A stretch of DNA of 64,000 bases from a bacterium (GCA_905221105.1 CAJNBW010000006.1:1-64000), one strand, 5' to 3'; positions 28,263 through 38,165 are shown, counted from the first letter of the stretch. The notes: a model not told the origin generated them from the sequence alone. Made by a program: numbers and translations.

Positions 28263-29600
28263 TTAATTTTTAAAACTATGAATTGGTGCGGGGATTTGTC
28301 CACCGCGAGAGATGAAATCAACAGACGAAGCTCCATTGACCTTCATAACAGGTGCAGTTCCTAATAGGCCACCAAACTCAATCATATCGCCTTCTTTTCC
28401 TTTTGGAATGATACGAACAGCTGTTGTCTTCATGTTAATAACACCAATTGCAGCTTCATCCGCAATCATGGCCGCAATGGTTTCAGCAGGCGTATCTTCT
28501 GGGATGGCAATCATATCCAATCCAACAGAACAGATAGCTGTCATGGCTTCTAGTTTTTCCAAATTAAGAGAGCCATTTTGCACTGCAGCAATCATTCCCT
28601 CATCCTCAGAAACAGGGATAAAGGCACCAGACAAACCTCCGACTTGGTTGCAGGCCATCACTCCACCCTTCTTAACTTGGTCATTCAAGAGAGCCAAGGC
28701 AGCCGTCGTTCCATGCGTACCAACTGTCTCTAGCCCCATTTCCTCAAGGACACGTGCTACAGAATCTCCAACCGCAGGAGTTGGCGCCAAACTTAAGTCA
28801 ACAATACCAAACTCCACACCCAGTCTCTCACTAGCCATCTGACCAACCAATTGACCGATACGAGTGATCTTGAAGGCAGTCTTCTTGACCGTTTCTGCTA
28901 CTACATCAAAGCTCTCTCCACGAACTTTTTCCAAGGCACGCTTGACCACACCAGGACCAGAAACCCCGACATTGATGATAACATCTGCTTCCCCAACACC
29001 GTGGAAAGCACCTGCCATAAACGGATTGTCCTCAACAGCATTAGCAAATACAACCAACTTAGCTGCACCCATATCAGATAAATTAGCCGTTTCCTTGATA
29101 ATACGTCCCATATCTGCCACAGCCGTCATATTAATACCAGACTTGGTTGAACCGATATTGACTGACGAGCAGACCTTGTCCGTTTCTGCCAAAGCCCGAG
29201 GAATAGAATTGATGAGAATCTCATCTCCCTTTTGATAACCCTTTTGTACCAAGGCAGAGAAACCACCGATAAAGTCCACACCGATTTCTTTCGCAGCCTT
29301 ATCAAGCGCTTTTGCAAGAACCACATAGTCTGTCGCATCTGTCGCTGCTCCAATCAGAGAAATAGGAGTCACCGATACACGCTTATTAACGATAGGAATT
29401 CCCAACTCAGCTGCAATTTCGTCACCAACAGCCACTAAATTAGCTGCCTTGGTCGTAATCTTTTGATAAATTTTCTCCGCAGCACGATTGATATCTGGAT
29501 CGATACAGTCCAAAAGGGAAATCCCCATGGTAATGGTTCTGATATCGAAGTTTTGCTCCTCAATCATGGCGATGGTTTCAGTAACTTGTCTAATATCCAT
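28263..29600 (-). CDS. PFL family protein (UPF0210)
   Basis: 445 residues ([20 protein letters not shown]), start ATG 29598-29600 with AGGAGG 5 nt upstream; a GTG six bases earlier is unlikely. Conserved family of unknown biochemical function, found beside an ACT-domain protein in many Firmicutes. Glycine-rich segments are [14 protein letters not shown] and [20 protein letters not shown]. It is translated 9 nt after the ACT gene, so the pair probably works together. Confidence 0.85.
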   Translation of the reverse strand: MDIRQVTETIAMIEEQNFDIRTITMGISLLDCIDPDINRAAEKIYQKITTKAANLVAVGDEIAAELGIPIVNKRVSVTPISLIGAATDATDYVVLAKALDKAAKEIGVDFIGGFSALVQKGYQKGDEILINSIPRALAETDKVCSSVNIGSTKSGINMTAVADMGRIIKETANLSDMGAAKLVVFANAVEDNPFMAGAFHGVGEADVIINVGVSGPGVVKRALEKVRGESFDVVAETVKKTAFKITRIGQLVGQMASERLGVEFGIVDLSLAPTPAVGDSVARVLEEMGLETVGTHGTTAALALLNDQVKKGGVMACNQVGGLSGAFIPVSEDEGMIAAVQNGSLNLEKLEAMTAICSVGLDMIAIPEDTPAETIAAMIADEAAIGVINMKTTAVRIIPKGKEGDMIEFGGLLGTAPVMKVNGASSVDFISRGGQIPAPIHSFKN

Positions 29601-29609
29601 GTGCACCTC

Positions 29610-29876
29610 CTAGATATTATACATAGCTTCGAAAATCGCTGCACTCTGAATATTGATTTTCACATTCAAAGTTTCCCCAAAAGTTTCAAACTCATTTCGT
29701 AGATAAGTGAAATCCTGCTTTTCATCACTAGAGACGACAGCCATCATCGTGAAATATTCATCCAAGACAGTTTGAGAAATATCATCAATGTTCAAACCCA
29801 ATTCTGCAATTTTACCAGAAACACCTGCAACAATTCCAGATTTATCTTTACCAACAACAGTTATAATCGCTTTCAT
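29610..29876 (-). CDS. ACT domain protein (UPF0237 / GcvR-like)
   Basis: 88 residues consisting of one ACT domain (MKAIITVVGKDKSGIVAGVS), a ligand-sensing fold usually binding amino acids. The start ATG has GGAG 7 nt upstream. Coupled to the UPF0210 gene. A ligand-responsive partner role is inferred from that pairing; function not established. Confidence 0.85.
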   Translation of the reverse strand: MKAIITVVGKDKSGIVAGVSGKIAELGLNIDDISQTVLDEYFTMMAVVSSDEKQDFTYLRNEFETFGETLNVKINIQSAAIFEAMYNI

Positions 29877-29972
29877 AAGCAAACTCCAATTCTTCTTAAA
29901 ATAAGAAACCTGAACATTAAACAGGATTCTTTTCAAATAGTATAGCATAATTCTAACGAAAATACTCAAAAA

Positions 29973-30023
29973 CGCCTGCTTACGAAGTTGTTCTTAAGCA
30001 AAAAACAATTTCGTAAACAAGCG
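29973..30023 (-). terminator. Terminator of the S10-spc-alpha operon
   Basis: 20-bp imperfect stem (minus: 30023-30004 with 29992-29973) followed by TTTTTGAG. The plus strand has no matching gene. Confidence 0.82.
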
Positions 30024-30038
30024 TCTACTATCCCAACT

Positions 30039-30125
30039 TATGATGAGTGTTCCCGCTAGGACCGAAATCCTAGCGGTAGACCAGAGCTAGACTAAGAGCA
30101 CAAGACTCCATCATCATAACACTCA
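30039..30125 (-). ncRNA. Structured RNA downstream of rplQ (L17 downstream element candidate)
   Basis: In the 3' UTR of rplQ on the minus strand a perfect 9-bp hairpin CCGCTAGGA/TCCTAGCGG (30053-30076) is enclosed by arms 30111-30125 and 30039-30052. These arms can pair in two exclusive ways (TTATGATGA with TCATCATAA, or GAGTGTT with AACACTC). Lactic acid bacteria carry a conserved motif, the L17 downstream element (L17DE), exactly here; I assign it by position and structure, without a covariance-model match. Confidence 0.65.
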
Positions 30126-30140
30126 ACAAAATTGATGATT

Positions 30141-30527
30141 TTATACTAGTTCGATGATCGCCATTGGCGCTGCATCACCACGACGTGGTTCAGTTTTAAG
30201 GATACGAGTGTATCCACCGTTACGTTCAGCATAACGAGGTGCGATTTCTGAGAACAATTTTTGAAGTGCTGTAGTAGAAGTGTACTTGTCAGTTGCTTCA
30301 TCATAGTTTTCAGATGCGATTTCATTACGTACGAAAGCAGCTGCTTGACGACGTGCATGCAAATCACCACGTTTACCTAGAGTAATCATTTTTTCAACAG
30401 TTTTACGGATTTCTTTAGCACGAGCTTCAGTTGTCACGATTGATTCGTTGATCAAAAGGTCAGTTGTCAAATCGCGAAGCATTGCTTTACGTTGTGAGCT
30501 AGTGCGTCCTAGTTTACGGTAAGCCAT
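30141..30527 (-). CDS. rplQ: 50S ribosomal protein L17
   Basis: 128 residues, [19 protein letters not shown], the usual bacterial length. Lies on the outer face of the large subunit near the exit tunnel. Last gene of the S10-spc-alpha operon, 11 nt after rpoA as in most bacteria. Confidence 0.98.
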   Translation of the reverse strand: MAYRKLGRTSSQRKAMLRDLTTDLLINESIVTTEARAKEIRKTVEKMITLGKRGDLHARRQAAAFVRNEIASENYDEATDKYTSTTALQKLFSEIAPRYAERNGGYTRILKTEPRRGDAAPMAIIELV

Positions 30528-30538
30528 TTATTCCTCCT

Positions 30539-31474
30539 TTATTTATCTTTTAATCCAAGACCCAAATCAATAAGTTTGAATTTCACTTCTTCTAAACTCT
30601 TGCGTCCAAGATTTCGTACTTTCATCATCTCTGCTTCAGATTTTTCTGTCAAATCATGCACAGTATTGATACCGGCACGTTTCAAACAGTTGTATGAACG
30701 CACAGACAAGTCCAGTTCCTCAATCGTACGATCCAAAATACGGTCGTCAGATTCAGTATCAGCTTCTTTCATCACTTCAGTTGACTTAGCAATCTCAGTA
30801 AGATTTGTAAACAAATCAAGATGTTCTGTCAAAATACGTGCTGAAAGCCCTAAAGCATCTTCTGGAATAATTGTTCCATTTGTCAAGATTTCAAGGGTTA
30901 GTTTGTCAAAACCATCGTTGCTACCTACACGAGCAGGTTCAACTTGATAGTTGACTTTGGTAACTGGTGTATAAATAGAATCTACAGCAAGTGTCCCAAC
31001 TGGTGCATTATCCTTTTTATTTTCATCTGCAGGTACATATCCACGACCACTGTTAACAGTCATAGTCGCTTTTAGAGAAGAACCTTCACCGATTGTAAAG
31101 AGATAATGATCTGGATTTACAATTTCAATATCGCTATCTGTCAAAATGTCACCAGCTGTTACTTCAGCAGGACCTTCAACATCTAGTTCGATGATTTTTT
31201 CGTCTTCAACGTACGATTTCACTGCAATTCCTTTAATGTTCAGAATGATTTGCATCACGTCTTCACGAACACCTGGAACTGTGTCAAACTCATGTAACAC
31301 ACCATCAATATTGATAGATGTCACAGCTGCTCCTGGTAAAGAAGCTAGAAGTACACGACGAAGAGAGTTACCAAGAGTTGTACCGTAGCCACGTTCAAGT
31401 GGTTCGATTACAAACTTGCCATAATCTTTATTTTCATCAATTTTTGTTATATTTGGTTTTTCAAACTCGATCAT
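30539..31474 (-). CDS. rpoA: RNA polymerase alpha subunit
   Basis: 311 residues. The N-terminal domain (~1-230) dimerises and nucleates the core enzyme. The C-terminal domain (~245-311; [17 protein letters not shown]) contacts UP elements and activators. GAGGGAG lies 7 nt before the ATG. Between rpsK (42 nt) and rplQ (11 nt). Confidence 0.98.
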   Translation of the reverse strand: MIEFEKPNITKIDENKDYGKFVIEPLERGYGTTLGNSLRRVLLASLPGAAVTSINIDGVLHEFDTVPGVREDVMQIILNIKGIAVKSYVEDEKIIELDVEGPAEVTAGDILTDSDIEIVNPDHYLFTIGEGSSLKATMTVNSGRGYVPADENKKDNAPVGTLAVDSIYTPVTKVNYQVEPARVGSNDGFDKLTLEILTNGTIIPEDALGLSARILTEHLDLFTNLTEIAKSTEVMKEADTESDDRILDRTIEELDLSVRSYNCLKRAGINTVHDLTEKSEAEMMKVRNLGRKSLEEVKFKLIDLGLGLKDK

Positions 31475-31516
31475 TTAGTTACTCCCTCTTAAACGAAAAG
31501 CAGTGTAATGCGATGA

Positions 31517-31900
31517 TTATACACGGCGACGTTTTGGAGGACGAGCACCATTGTGTGGCACTGGAGTCACATCACGAATTGCTGTTACTTCAAGACCAGC
31601 GGCAGCAAGCGCACGAATAGCTGACTCACGACCAGAACCTGGACCTTTTACAGTAACTTCAACTGATTTAAGACCGTGTTCTTGTGCAGATTTAGCAGCA
31701 GCTTCAGAAGCCATTTGAGCAGCGAATGGTGTAGATTTACGAGAACCTTTGAAACCAAGAGCACCAGCTGATGACCAAGCAATTGCATTACCATGCACAT
31801 CAGTAATCATAACAATAGTGTTATTAAATGTAGCGTGAATATGAGCAATACCAGATTCGATATTCTTTTTCACACGACGTTTACGTGTTGGTTTAGCCAA
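31517..31900 (-). CDS. rpsK: 30S ribosomal protein S11
   Basis: 127 residues, [17 protein letters not shown], ending in the basic PPKRRRV tail. Platform protein of the small subunit near the E-site mRNA. 17 nt after rpsM. Confidence 0.98.
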
Positions 31901-31917
31901 GACTTTTACCTCCTATA

Positions 31918-32283
31918 TTATTTTTTCTTACCAGCAATCGCAACAGCTTTACCTTTACGAGTGCGAGCGTTGTTTTTAGTGTTTTGTCCACGGACAGGAA
32001 GTCCACGACGGTGACGGATACCACGGTATGAACCGATTTCCATCAAACGTTTGATGTTCAAGTTTACTTCACGACGAAGGTCACCTTCAACTTTGATTGC
32101 ATCCACTTCACGACGGATAGCATCTTCTTGATCTGATGTAAGATCACGTACACGAACATCTTCTGAGATTCCAGCAGCAGCCAAAATTTTCTTAGATGTT
32201 GCAAGTCCGATACCATAAACATAAGTCAATGAGATTACTACGCGTTTGTCATTTGGAATGTCAACTCCAGCAATACGAGCCAT
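31918..32283 (-). CDS. rpsM: 30S ribosomal protein S13
   Basis: 121 residues, [16 protein letters not shown], with the basic tail [15 protein letters not shown] that reaches the P-site tRNA. Head protein forming intersubunit bridges. 17 nt after rpmJ. Confidence 0.98.
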
Positions 32284-32300
32284 GTTTTCTCCTTTCTATC

Positions 32301-32417
32301 TTATCCTTGACGTTGTTTGTGTTTTGGATTTGCTGGGCAAATTACCATAACACGACCATTACGACGAATAACTTTACAGTATTCGCAAATTGGTTTGACC
32401 GATGGTCTTACTTTCAT
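32301..32417 (-). CDS. rpmJ: 50S ribosomal protein L36
   Basis: 38 residues: [20 protein letters not shown], then [18 protein letters not shown]. The zinc-binding set C11, C14, C27 and H32 marks the Zn-containing (C+) form. GGAGGG precedes the ATG. Between infA (24 nt) and rpsM (17 nt). Confidence 0.97.
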
Positions 32418-32441
32418 TTCTTATCCCTCCAAGTTTTTCGA

Positions 32442-32660
32442 TTATTTAAAGCGGTAAGTGATACGTCCACGTGTCAAGTCATATGGACTCATTTCGACAG
32501 TAACACGATCTCCCGCTAAAATACGAATATAGTTTTTACGAATTTTACCAGAAACTGTTGCTAAAATCTGATGTCCATTTTCAAGTTCAACCGTAAACAT
32601 TGCATTCGGCATTGTATCAACTACTTTGCCTTCAACTTCAATCACATCGTCTTTTGCCAC
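32442..32660 (-). CDS. infA: Translation initiation factor IF-1
   Basis: 72 residues, OB fold that blocks the ribosomal A site during initiation. It starts with GTG (32658-32660), reading (M)[18 protein letters not shown], with GGAGG 9 nt upstream; an in-frame extension to 32714 is unlike the family. A strong promoter lies 74 nt upstream, so it can be made independently of the long operon. Confidence 0.96.
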   Translation of the reverse strand: MAKDDVIEVEGKVVDTMPNAMFTVELENGHQILATVSGKIRKNYIRILAGDRVTVEMSPYDLTRGRITYRFK

Positions 32661-32733
32661 GCAAAAGCACCTCCATAAATTTCGATTCGATGCCTCTAGA
32701 CACAGAGACAACAATTATAAGTCAGACTATTTC

Positions 32734-32762
32734 AGTATAACATTTGTAGCGGATTTTTGCAA
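32734..32762 (-). promoter_or_regulatory. Internal promoter before infA
   Basis: Minus-strand TTGCAA (32757-32762), 17-nt spacer, TATACT (32734-32739) in the 116-nt adk-infA gap. This near-consensus promoter would drive infA-rpmJ-rpsM-rpsK-rpoA-rplQ separately. Confidence 0.75.
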
Positions 32763-32776
32763 GTGTGAAAAACGCT

Positions 32777-33415
32777 TTATTTCAAATTTGTCAATACTTT
32801 TTCGATATCTGAGAAGACATCATTGATATCTTGATTACCTTCGATGTCATGAACCAAACCTTTGGCACGGTAGTGAGCAATGATTGGTTCTCCTTGAGCA
32901 ATATTAACATCCAAACGACGTTTTACTGTCTCAGGCTTATCATCTTCACGTTGGTAGTAATCTTCTTCTTTATAGTCAACTGGTGGGTTAAAGACCTTGT
33001 GGAAAGTTTCTCCAGTTACGCGGTGGATAATACGACCACTCAAACGTTCCAAGAGGCTATCTGGATTCACTTCAATGTTGATGACACCTTCTAGTTCAAT
33101 GCCAAGTTCAGCCAATGTTTTGTCCAAGGCATGAGCTTGTTCGATTGTACGTGGGTAACCATCCAACAAGAATCCTGTTTCTTTAATATCATCTTGTGAA
33201 AGACGTTCTTTTACGATTCCATTTGTAACTTCATCAGGAACCAATTCACCCTTGTCAATGTATGACTTAGCAAGAACACCCATTTCAGTTTGATTTGCCA
33301 TAGCAGCGCGGAACATATCACCTGTTGAGATATGTGCAACATGGAATTGTTCTACAATTTTTGCTGCTTGAGTTCCCTTACCTGCACCAGGTAAGCCCAT
33401 AATCAAAAGATTCAT
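32777..33415 (-). CDS. adk: Adenylate kinase
   Basis: 212 residues. Interconverts ATP+AMP and 2 ADP. The P-loop GLPGAGKGT is at 7-15; the LID region ([19 protein letters not shown]) lacks the four zinc-binding Cys of many Gram-positive enzymes. Follows secY after a 150-nt structured spacer. Confidence 0.97.
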
Positions 33416-33565
33416 GATTTGATCTCCTTATTTTATTTTTAAATAGAAGCAAAAAGTCTTTTCACTCCTATTTAAAAACAAAATAGAAGAGGGGAGATCA
33501 AACTCTTACAAATGTTAGAGTTTAAACCTCCACTCCCTCAGTATTTACTGATTCAGTAAATACTT
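33416..33565 (-). other. Structured secY-adk spacer
   Basis: 150 nt with several nested hairpins on the mRNA strand: AGTATTTACTG/CAGTAAATACT right after the secY stop (~33539-33564), AAACTCT/AGAGTTT flanked by a GAGGGAG/CTCCCCTC pairing, and TTTAAATAG/CTATTTAAA just before the adk ribosome binding site. No promoter or terminator is clear. RNA processing or translational control is possible. Confidence 0.55.
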
Positions 33566-34876
33566 TTATTCTGTTCTGTCCATGAAACCAACATACTTAC
33601 GTTTCAATAGGTAACCTTCCAATTGTTTGATTCCTTCAATACCTGTAGAGATAATGATCAAAAGACTGGTTCCTCCAAAAGCAACTGCTTCTGAAAGTCC
33701 AAAGAAATCTTTTGCTACAATCGGTAAAATAGAAATCACACCAAGGAAGAGGGAACCAACAGTTGCAAGACGACGAAGAAGTTTAGACATATATTCTTCT
33801 GTACCTTTACCAGGACGAACTCCGTGGATATAGGCACCGCTCTTTTGTAGGTTCTCTGCTGCTTTTTCAGGATTAATCTGTACAAACGTGTAGAAGAATG
33901 TAAAGAGAATAATCAACAAAGCATACATGGCAATACCAGTTGGTGAAGTTGTTGCCAACAATTCTTGTGCTGTTCTTACCCAAGCCCAATCATGGCCTGT
34001 AGCGCTCAAAAACTGAAGAATAGCCGCAGGCGCTGCAGTAATCGAACTTGCAAAGATAACAGGGATAACTCCAGCAGGGTTTACCTTCAATGGAAGATAA
34101 GAGCTAGATGGAGCGCCTTGTGCAACCTTAGTATATTGGATTGGAATTTTGTATTCTGCTTGTTGAACATAAGTTGTAAAGTAAATGATCAACAATACAG
34201 TAATAATCAAAATGATTACGAAAATGATAGATGAGTTGATACGACTACTTGGAACGTTTACAAAGTAGTCTACATAGATGCCCTGAATCATCTCTGGAAT
34301 TGAAGCAACAATCCCTGCAAAGATAATCATAGAAACACCATTTCCGTATCCCTTATCTGTAATTTGCTCTCCCAACCACGTCACAATCATACTACCAGCT
34401 GTTAAGATGATACCAATCATGATAAAGACTTGTGGAGTAAGAGCCGTTTTCAACAATTGAGCTCCAGCCAAAGTATTAAAACCAGCCGTAATCCCGATAG
34501 ATTGCACAAAGGCTAGACCAAGAGCAATATAACGAGTAGCTTGATTCAATTTTCTTCGACCTACTTCCCCTTGTTTCCCCCACTCTACAAACTTCGGTAA
34601 AATATCCATTTGTAAGAGTTGGACCACGATAGAAGCCGTGATGTAAGGACTTACACCAAGTGCAAAAACTGAGAAGTTTTTCATGGCATTCCCTGACACC
34701 AAGCTCAACATGTTTAAGAAGGATAATCCACTTAAAGCATTCAAGCTATTGGCATTCACACCAGGAACTGTAATACTAGTCCCGATACGAAAGACCAAAA
34801 CAATAAAAATTGTAAATAAAATTTTTGATCGAACCTGCTTGACTTTAAGTGCTTCTCTTAATAATTTAAAAAACAT
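33566..34876 (-). CDS. secY: Protein translocase subunit SecY
   Basis: 436 residues with ten membrane segments, the channel of the general secretion pathway. It starts MFFKLLREALKVKQVRSK and ends in the cytoplasmic tail KRKYVGFMDRTE. Plug and pore-ring segments follow the first and second helices. 12 nt after rplO. Confidence 0.97.
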   Translation of the reverse strand: MFFKLLREALKVKQVRSKILFTIFIVLVFRIGTSITVPGVNANSLNALSGLSFLNMLSLVSGNAMKNFSVFALGVSPYITASIVVQLLQMDILPKFVEWGKQGEVGRRKLNQATRYIALGLAFVQSIGITAGFNTLAGAQLLKTALTPQVFIMIGIILTAGSMIVTWLGEQITDKGYGNGVSMIIFAGIVASIPEMIQGIYVDYFVNVPSSRINSSIIFVIILIITVLLIIYFTTYVQQAEYKIPIQYTKVAQGAPSSSYLPLKVNPAGVIPVIFASSITAAPAAILQFLSATGHDWAWVRTAQELLATTSPTGIAMYALLIILFTFFYTFVQINPEKAAENLQKSGAYIHGVRPGKGTEEYMSKLLRRLATVGSLFLGVISILPIVAKDFFGLSEAVAFGGTSLLIIISTGIEGIKQLEGYLLKRKYVGFMDRTE

Positions 34877-34888
34877 AGGTCACCTCTC

Positions 34889-35329
34889 TTAGATGACTTC
34901 TACTGAACCACCTTTAGCAGTGATAGCTTCTTCAGCTGATTTAGAGAATTTAGCTGCTTTCACAGTCAATTTCTTAGTCAACTCACCGTTACCAAGAATT
35001 TTAACACCTGATTTTTCAGCTTTAACAATTCCTGCTTCGATAAGAACAACTGGAGTAACTTCAGCACCATCTTCAAAGACGTTCAATTGGTCAAGGTTCA
35101 CAATTGCGTATTCTTTAGCGTTGATGTTAGTGAATCCACGTTTTGGAAGACGACGGAACAATGGAGTTTGTCCACCTTCAAAACCAAGGCGAACTCCGCC
35201 ACCGCTACGAGCTTTTTGACCTTTTTGACCACGACCAGATGTTTTACCGTTACCTGATGAAGTACCACGACCAACGCGGTTACGTACTTTACGAGAACCT
35301 TCTGCAGGTTTCAATTCATGAAGTTTCAT
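34889..35329 (-). CDS. rplO: 50S ribosomal protein L15
   Basis: 146 residues, [20 protein letters not shown], with the long Gly/Arg/Lys-rich N-terminal extension ([19 protein letters not shown]) that penetrates 23S rRNA. AGAGGAG precedes the ATG. Preceded by a structured 144-nt spacer. Confidence 0.98.
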   Translation of the reverse strand: MKLHELKPAEGSRKVRNRVGRGTSSGNGKTSGRGQKGQKARSGGGVRLGFEGGQTPLFRRLPKRGFTNINAKEYAIVNLDQLNVFEDGAEVTPVVLIEAGIVKAEKSGVKILGNGELTKKLTVKAAKFSKSAEEAITAKGGSVEVI

Positions 35330-35473
35330 TTTTATTTTCTCCTCTTTTGTAAAATGCTAGCGCCGATAAGGGAGAAAAGGTTGTCTCCCCCATCAACTCG
35401 CCTATACGACGTCATCATAGATGACTATATCTAGTTTTAGGGGATGGTATACTGCACATCCCCTAAAGATTCA
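35330..35473 (-). other. Structured rpmD-rplO spacer
   Basis: 144 nt with three hairpins on the mRNA strand: a perfect 11-bp stem TTTAGGGGATG/CATCCCCTAAA (~35434-35465), GTCATC/GATGAC, and GGGAGA/TCTCCC. None has a proper terminator T-run. It may be a processing site or an r-protein-binding leader; I recognise no known family. Confidence 0.5.
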
Positions 35474-35656
35474 TTAGTTTACTTCTTCAACTGTTACCAA
35501 GTGAGATACTGCTGTGATCATACCACGGATAGCAGCGTTGTCTTCTTTAATAACAGAGCTGTTCAATTTGCCAAGTCCAAGTGCTACAACAGTTTTACGT
35601 TGTGATGGAATGCGTCCGATTGGAGACTTAGTCAAAGTAATTTTAATTTGAGCCAT
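35474..35656 (-). CDS. rpmD: 50S ribosomal protein L30
   Basis: 60 residues, [20 protein letters not shown], the standard small bacterial form. The start at 35654-35656 follows AAAGGGG; a longer frame is not supported. 13 nt after rpsE. Confidence 0.97.
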   Translation of the reverse strand: MAQIKITLTKSPIGRIPSQRKTVVALGLGKLNSSVIKEDNAAIRGMITAVSHLVTVEEVN

Positions 35657-35669
35657 TTTATCCCCTTTC

Positions 35670-36164
35670 TTATGCCAAATCAGAAACTGAAATACCACGA
35701 AGGGCAGCAACTTCTTCAGCGCGTTTCAATTGTTTCAAACCTTCAACAGTTGCACGAACAATGTTGATTGGAGTGTTAGAACCAAGTGATTTAGATGTAA
35801 TATCTGCCACACCTGCCAATTCCACAACGGCACGAACTGCACCACCAGCGGCAACTCCAGAACCTTCTACAGCAGGTTTCAACAATACTTTAGCTCCACC
35901 GAATTCTGAAAGAACTTCGTGTGGGATTGTTGTTCCAACCATAGGAACTTCGATCAAGTTTTTCTTAGCATCGTCTACTGCTTTACGGATTGCTTCTGGA
36001 ACTTCTTGAGCTTTACCAGTACCAAATCCTACGCGACCGTTGTGGTCACCAACAACAACAAGAGCTGCGAAACGAAGACGACGTCCACCTTTAACAACTT
36101 TTGTAACACGGTTGACAGCAACTACGCGTTCTTCTAATTCAACTGCATTGTCTTTAAATGCCAT
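35670..36164 (-). CDS. rpsE: 30S ribosomal protein S5
   Basis: 164 residues. An N-terminal double-stranded-RNA-binding-like domain ([19 protein letters not shown]) and a C-terminal S5 fold; takes part in decoding accuracy and mRNA unwinding at the entry tunnel. 17 nt after rplR. Confidence 0.98.
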   Translation of the reverse strand: MAFKDNAVELEERVVAVNRVTKVVKGGRRLRFAALVVVGDHNGRVGFGTGKAQEVPEAIRKAVDDAKKNLIEVPMVGTTIPHEVLSEFGGAKVLLKPAVEGSGVAAGGAVRAVVELAGVADITSKSLGSNTPINIVRATVEGLKQLKRAEEVAALRGISVSDLA

Positions 36165-36181
36165 TTTCTAGTGTCCTCCTA

Positions 36182-36538
36182 TTAGAATTTCAATCCGTTT
36201 TCACGAGCTGCATCAGCCAAAGCTTTCACACGTCCGTGATATAGATATCCACCGCGGTCGAACACCACTTCTGAAATACCTTTAGCGTTTGCACGTTCTG
36301 CAACGAGTTTACCGACAGCAACGGCTTGTTCAGTTTTAGTTCCTTTTGAAACTTCTTTGTCAAGAGTTGAAGCACTTGCGAGCGTTACACCCGCTACGTC
36401 ATCAATCACTTGAGCGTAGATGCCTGTATTAGAACGGAATACGTTCAAACGTGGGCGATCAGCAGTTCCAGAGAGTTTTCCGCGAACGCGACGGTGGCGT
36501 TTTTGGCGGAGTTTGTTTTTATCTGGTTTTGAAATCAC
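36182..36538 (-). CDS. rplR: 50S ribosomal protein L18
   Basis: 118 residues, binds 5S rRNA with L5. It starts at GTG (36536-36538), reading (M)[19 protein letters not shown], with AGAGGTGA upstream. Upstream in-frame codons to 36577 are not part of the family. 83 nt after rplF, a gap holding a GTGGTTGA/TCAACCAC hairpin. Confidence 0.97.
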
Positions 36539-36621
36539 AGTTTTCACCTCTTTAGTTTTAAATCGTGTGCTATGCACAAAGTTGGAAAATAGGTTGGTGG
36601 TTGATAATCAACCACTCAACA

Positions 36622-37158
36622 TTATTTACCTGTTTTACCTTCTTTACGGCGAACGAATTCACCAACGTAACGGATACCTTTACCTTTATATGGCTCTGGT
36701 GAACGAAGGCTACGTACGTAAGCAGCTGTTTGACCAACTACTTCTTTTGAAATTCCGCTAACAACGATTGTTGTTGGATTTGGAAGTTCAAAAGTAATTC
36801 CTTCTGGAGCTTCAACTTCGTCTGGATGAGATTTACCAACAGCCAAAACAAGTTTAGATCCTTGAAGTTGTGCACGGTAACCAACCCCACGCATTTCAAG
36901 TTCTTTCTTGAATCCTTCTGATACACCAACAACCATGTTGTTCAAAAGGGCACGAGTAGTTCCGTGGATAGTTTTCATTTCTTTTGAATCGTTTGGACGG
37001 TGAAGAGTTACTTCAGTACCTTCCACACGGATTTCAATATCTTTTGAGAACTCACGAGTAAGTTCTCCTTTAGGTCCTTTTACAGTTACAACGTTGTCAT
37101 TGTTAGTGATTTCAACACCAGCAGGCAACACGATAACTTTATTACCAATACGTGACAT
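36622..37158 (-). CDS. rplF: 50S ribosomal protein L6
   Basis: 178 residues, [18 protein letters not shown], two repeated L6 folds; sits near the sarcin-ricin loop and GTPase centre. Preceded by a 192-nt spacer with a covarying RNA structure. Confidence 0.98.
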   Translation of the reverse strand: MSRIGNKVIVLPAGVEITNNDNVVTVKGPKGELTREFSKDIEIRVEGTEVTLHRPNDSKEMKTIHGTTRALLNNMVVGVSEGFKKELEMRGVGYRAQLQGSKLVLAVGKSHPDEVEAPEGITFELPNPTTIVVSGISKEVVGQTAAYVRSLRSPEPYKGKGIRYVGEFVRRKEGKTGK

Positions 37159-37350
37159 GTTTATTTTCTCCTGTTAAATTGTCAGGCCAGAACGGCCAGT
37201 TTTCACGGGGTTAAAGATACTTATTGAGTTCAATAGCTAAATTGAACACGCTCTAAGAACTGTGCAAAATAGATAAGTTGGCTTGTTTGTAAACAAACTT
37301 CTCCAACTTCCTAATTTTGCTTTGTTCTTTACGAGCTTTGTATCTTGATT
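37159..37350 (-). other. Structured rpsH-rplF spacer RNA (copy A of a pair)
   Basis: Homologous in sequence and structure to the rpsN-rpsH spacer (37750-37962). On the mRNA strand: a closing stem AAGATAC/GTATCTT; a long hairpin with paired segments GAGC..GCTC, AAGAAC..GTTCTT, GCAAAAT..ATTTTGC and AGTTGG..CCAACT around a conserved internal loop (UAGGA opposite UAUCU); then a hairpin GTTCAAT/ATTGAAC. Single-stranded blocks such as GATACAAAG and CGTGTTCAA are conserved between copies while the stems covary. Not a family I can name. Confidence 0.7.
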
Positions 37351-37749
37351 TTACCAAACGTAAGCGATAACTTCTCCACCAACATTCTTTTGGCGTGCTT
37401 CTTTATCAGTAAGCAAGCCTTCAGAAGTTGAAAGGATAGCAATTCCAAGTCCGTTAAGAACTTTTGGAAGGTCTTCACGTTTTTTGTAGACACGAAGTCC
37501 TGGTTTAGAAACACGTTTCAAGTTAGTGATAACTTTTTCACCGTTTGGTCCGTATTTAAGGAATACACGGATGATGCCTTGTTTGTCATCTTCGATGATT
37601 TCAACGTTTTTTACAAAACCTTCGCGTTTAAGGATTTCAGCAATCCCTTTTTTGATGTTTGATGCAGGTACTTCAAGTACTTCGTGTTTAGCTTGGTTAG
37701 CGTTACGAATACGAGTTAGGAAGTCTGCGATTGGGTCAGTCATAACCAT
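37351..37749 (-). CDS. rpsH: 30S ribosomal protein S8
   Basis: 132 residues, [20 protein letters not shown], central primary rRNA-binding protein of the small subunit and, in E. coli, the repressor of the spc operon. Here it is flanked on both sides by long, homologous structured spacers. Confidence 0.98.
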   Translation of the reverse strand: MVMTDPIADFLTRIRNANQAKHEVLEVPASNIKKGIAEILKREGFVKNVEIIEDDKQGIIRVFLKYGPNGEKVITNLKRVSKPGLRVYKKREDLPKVLNGLGIAILSTSEGLLTDKEARQKNVGGEVIAYVW

Positions 37750-37962
37750 TTTGTTTTTCTCCTCTTACTAGTAGTTTGCAAGTTGCACTTGCTAGTTAAT
37801 GATTGAGCTGGGCTCAGATAGTATTGACACATTCAAATGAGATAACTCTTATTTGAACACGAGCTACAACCTGTGCAAAAAAGATAAATTTGTTTTGGAG
37901 CATCGCTCCTTCACCAAATTTCCTATTTTTGCTGTGGTTGTCACGCTCTTTGTATCATGATA
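37750..37962 (-). other. Structured rpsN-rpsH spacer RNA (copy B of a pair)
   Basis: Second copy of the structure at 37159-37350. Stems differ but keep pairing: GAGC/GCTC is swapped in orientation, ACAACC/GGTTGT replaces AAGAAC/GTTCTT, GCAAAAA/TTTTTGC replaces GCAAAAT/ATTTTGC, AATTTG/CAAATT replaces AGTTGG/CCAACT, and TTCAAAT/ATTTGAA replaces GTTCAAT/ATTGAAC. The internal loop and junction sequences are kept. Confidence 0.7.
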
Positions 37963-38148
37963 TTACCAAGATGCTTTTGTTACACCAGGGATTTGTCCTT
38001 TGTAAGCTAATTCACGGAAGCAAACACGGCAAAGTTTAAATTTGCGGTAAACTGAATGTGGACGACCACATTTTTCACAACGAGTATAAGCTTGAGTAGA
38101 GAACTTCGCTGGACGTTTGTTCTTAGCAATCATTGATTTTTTAGCCAT
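37963..38148 (-). CDS. rpsN: 30S ribosomal protein S14, zinc type
   Basis: 61 residues. The short form with a zinc ribbon: C24-x2-C27 and C40-x2-C43 ([20 protein letters not shown]). Streptococci usually also carry a longer zinc-free paralogue elsewhere. 17 nt after rplE. Confidence 0.97.
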
Positions 38149-38165
38149 TAGATTTACCTCCTATA

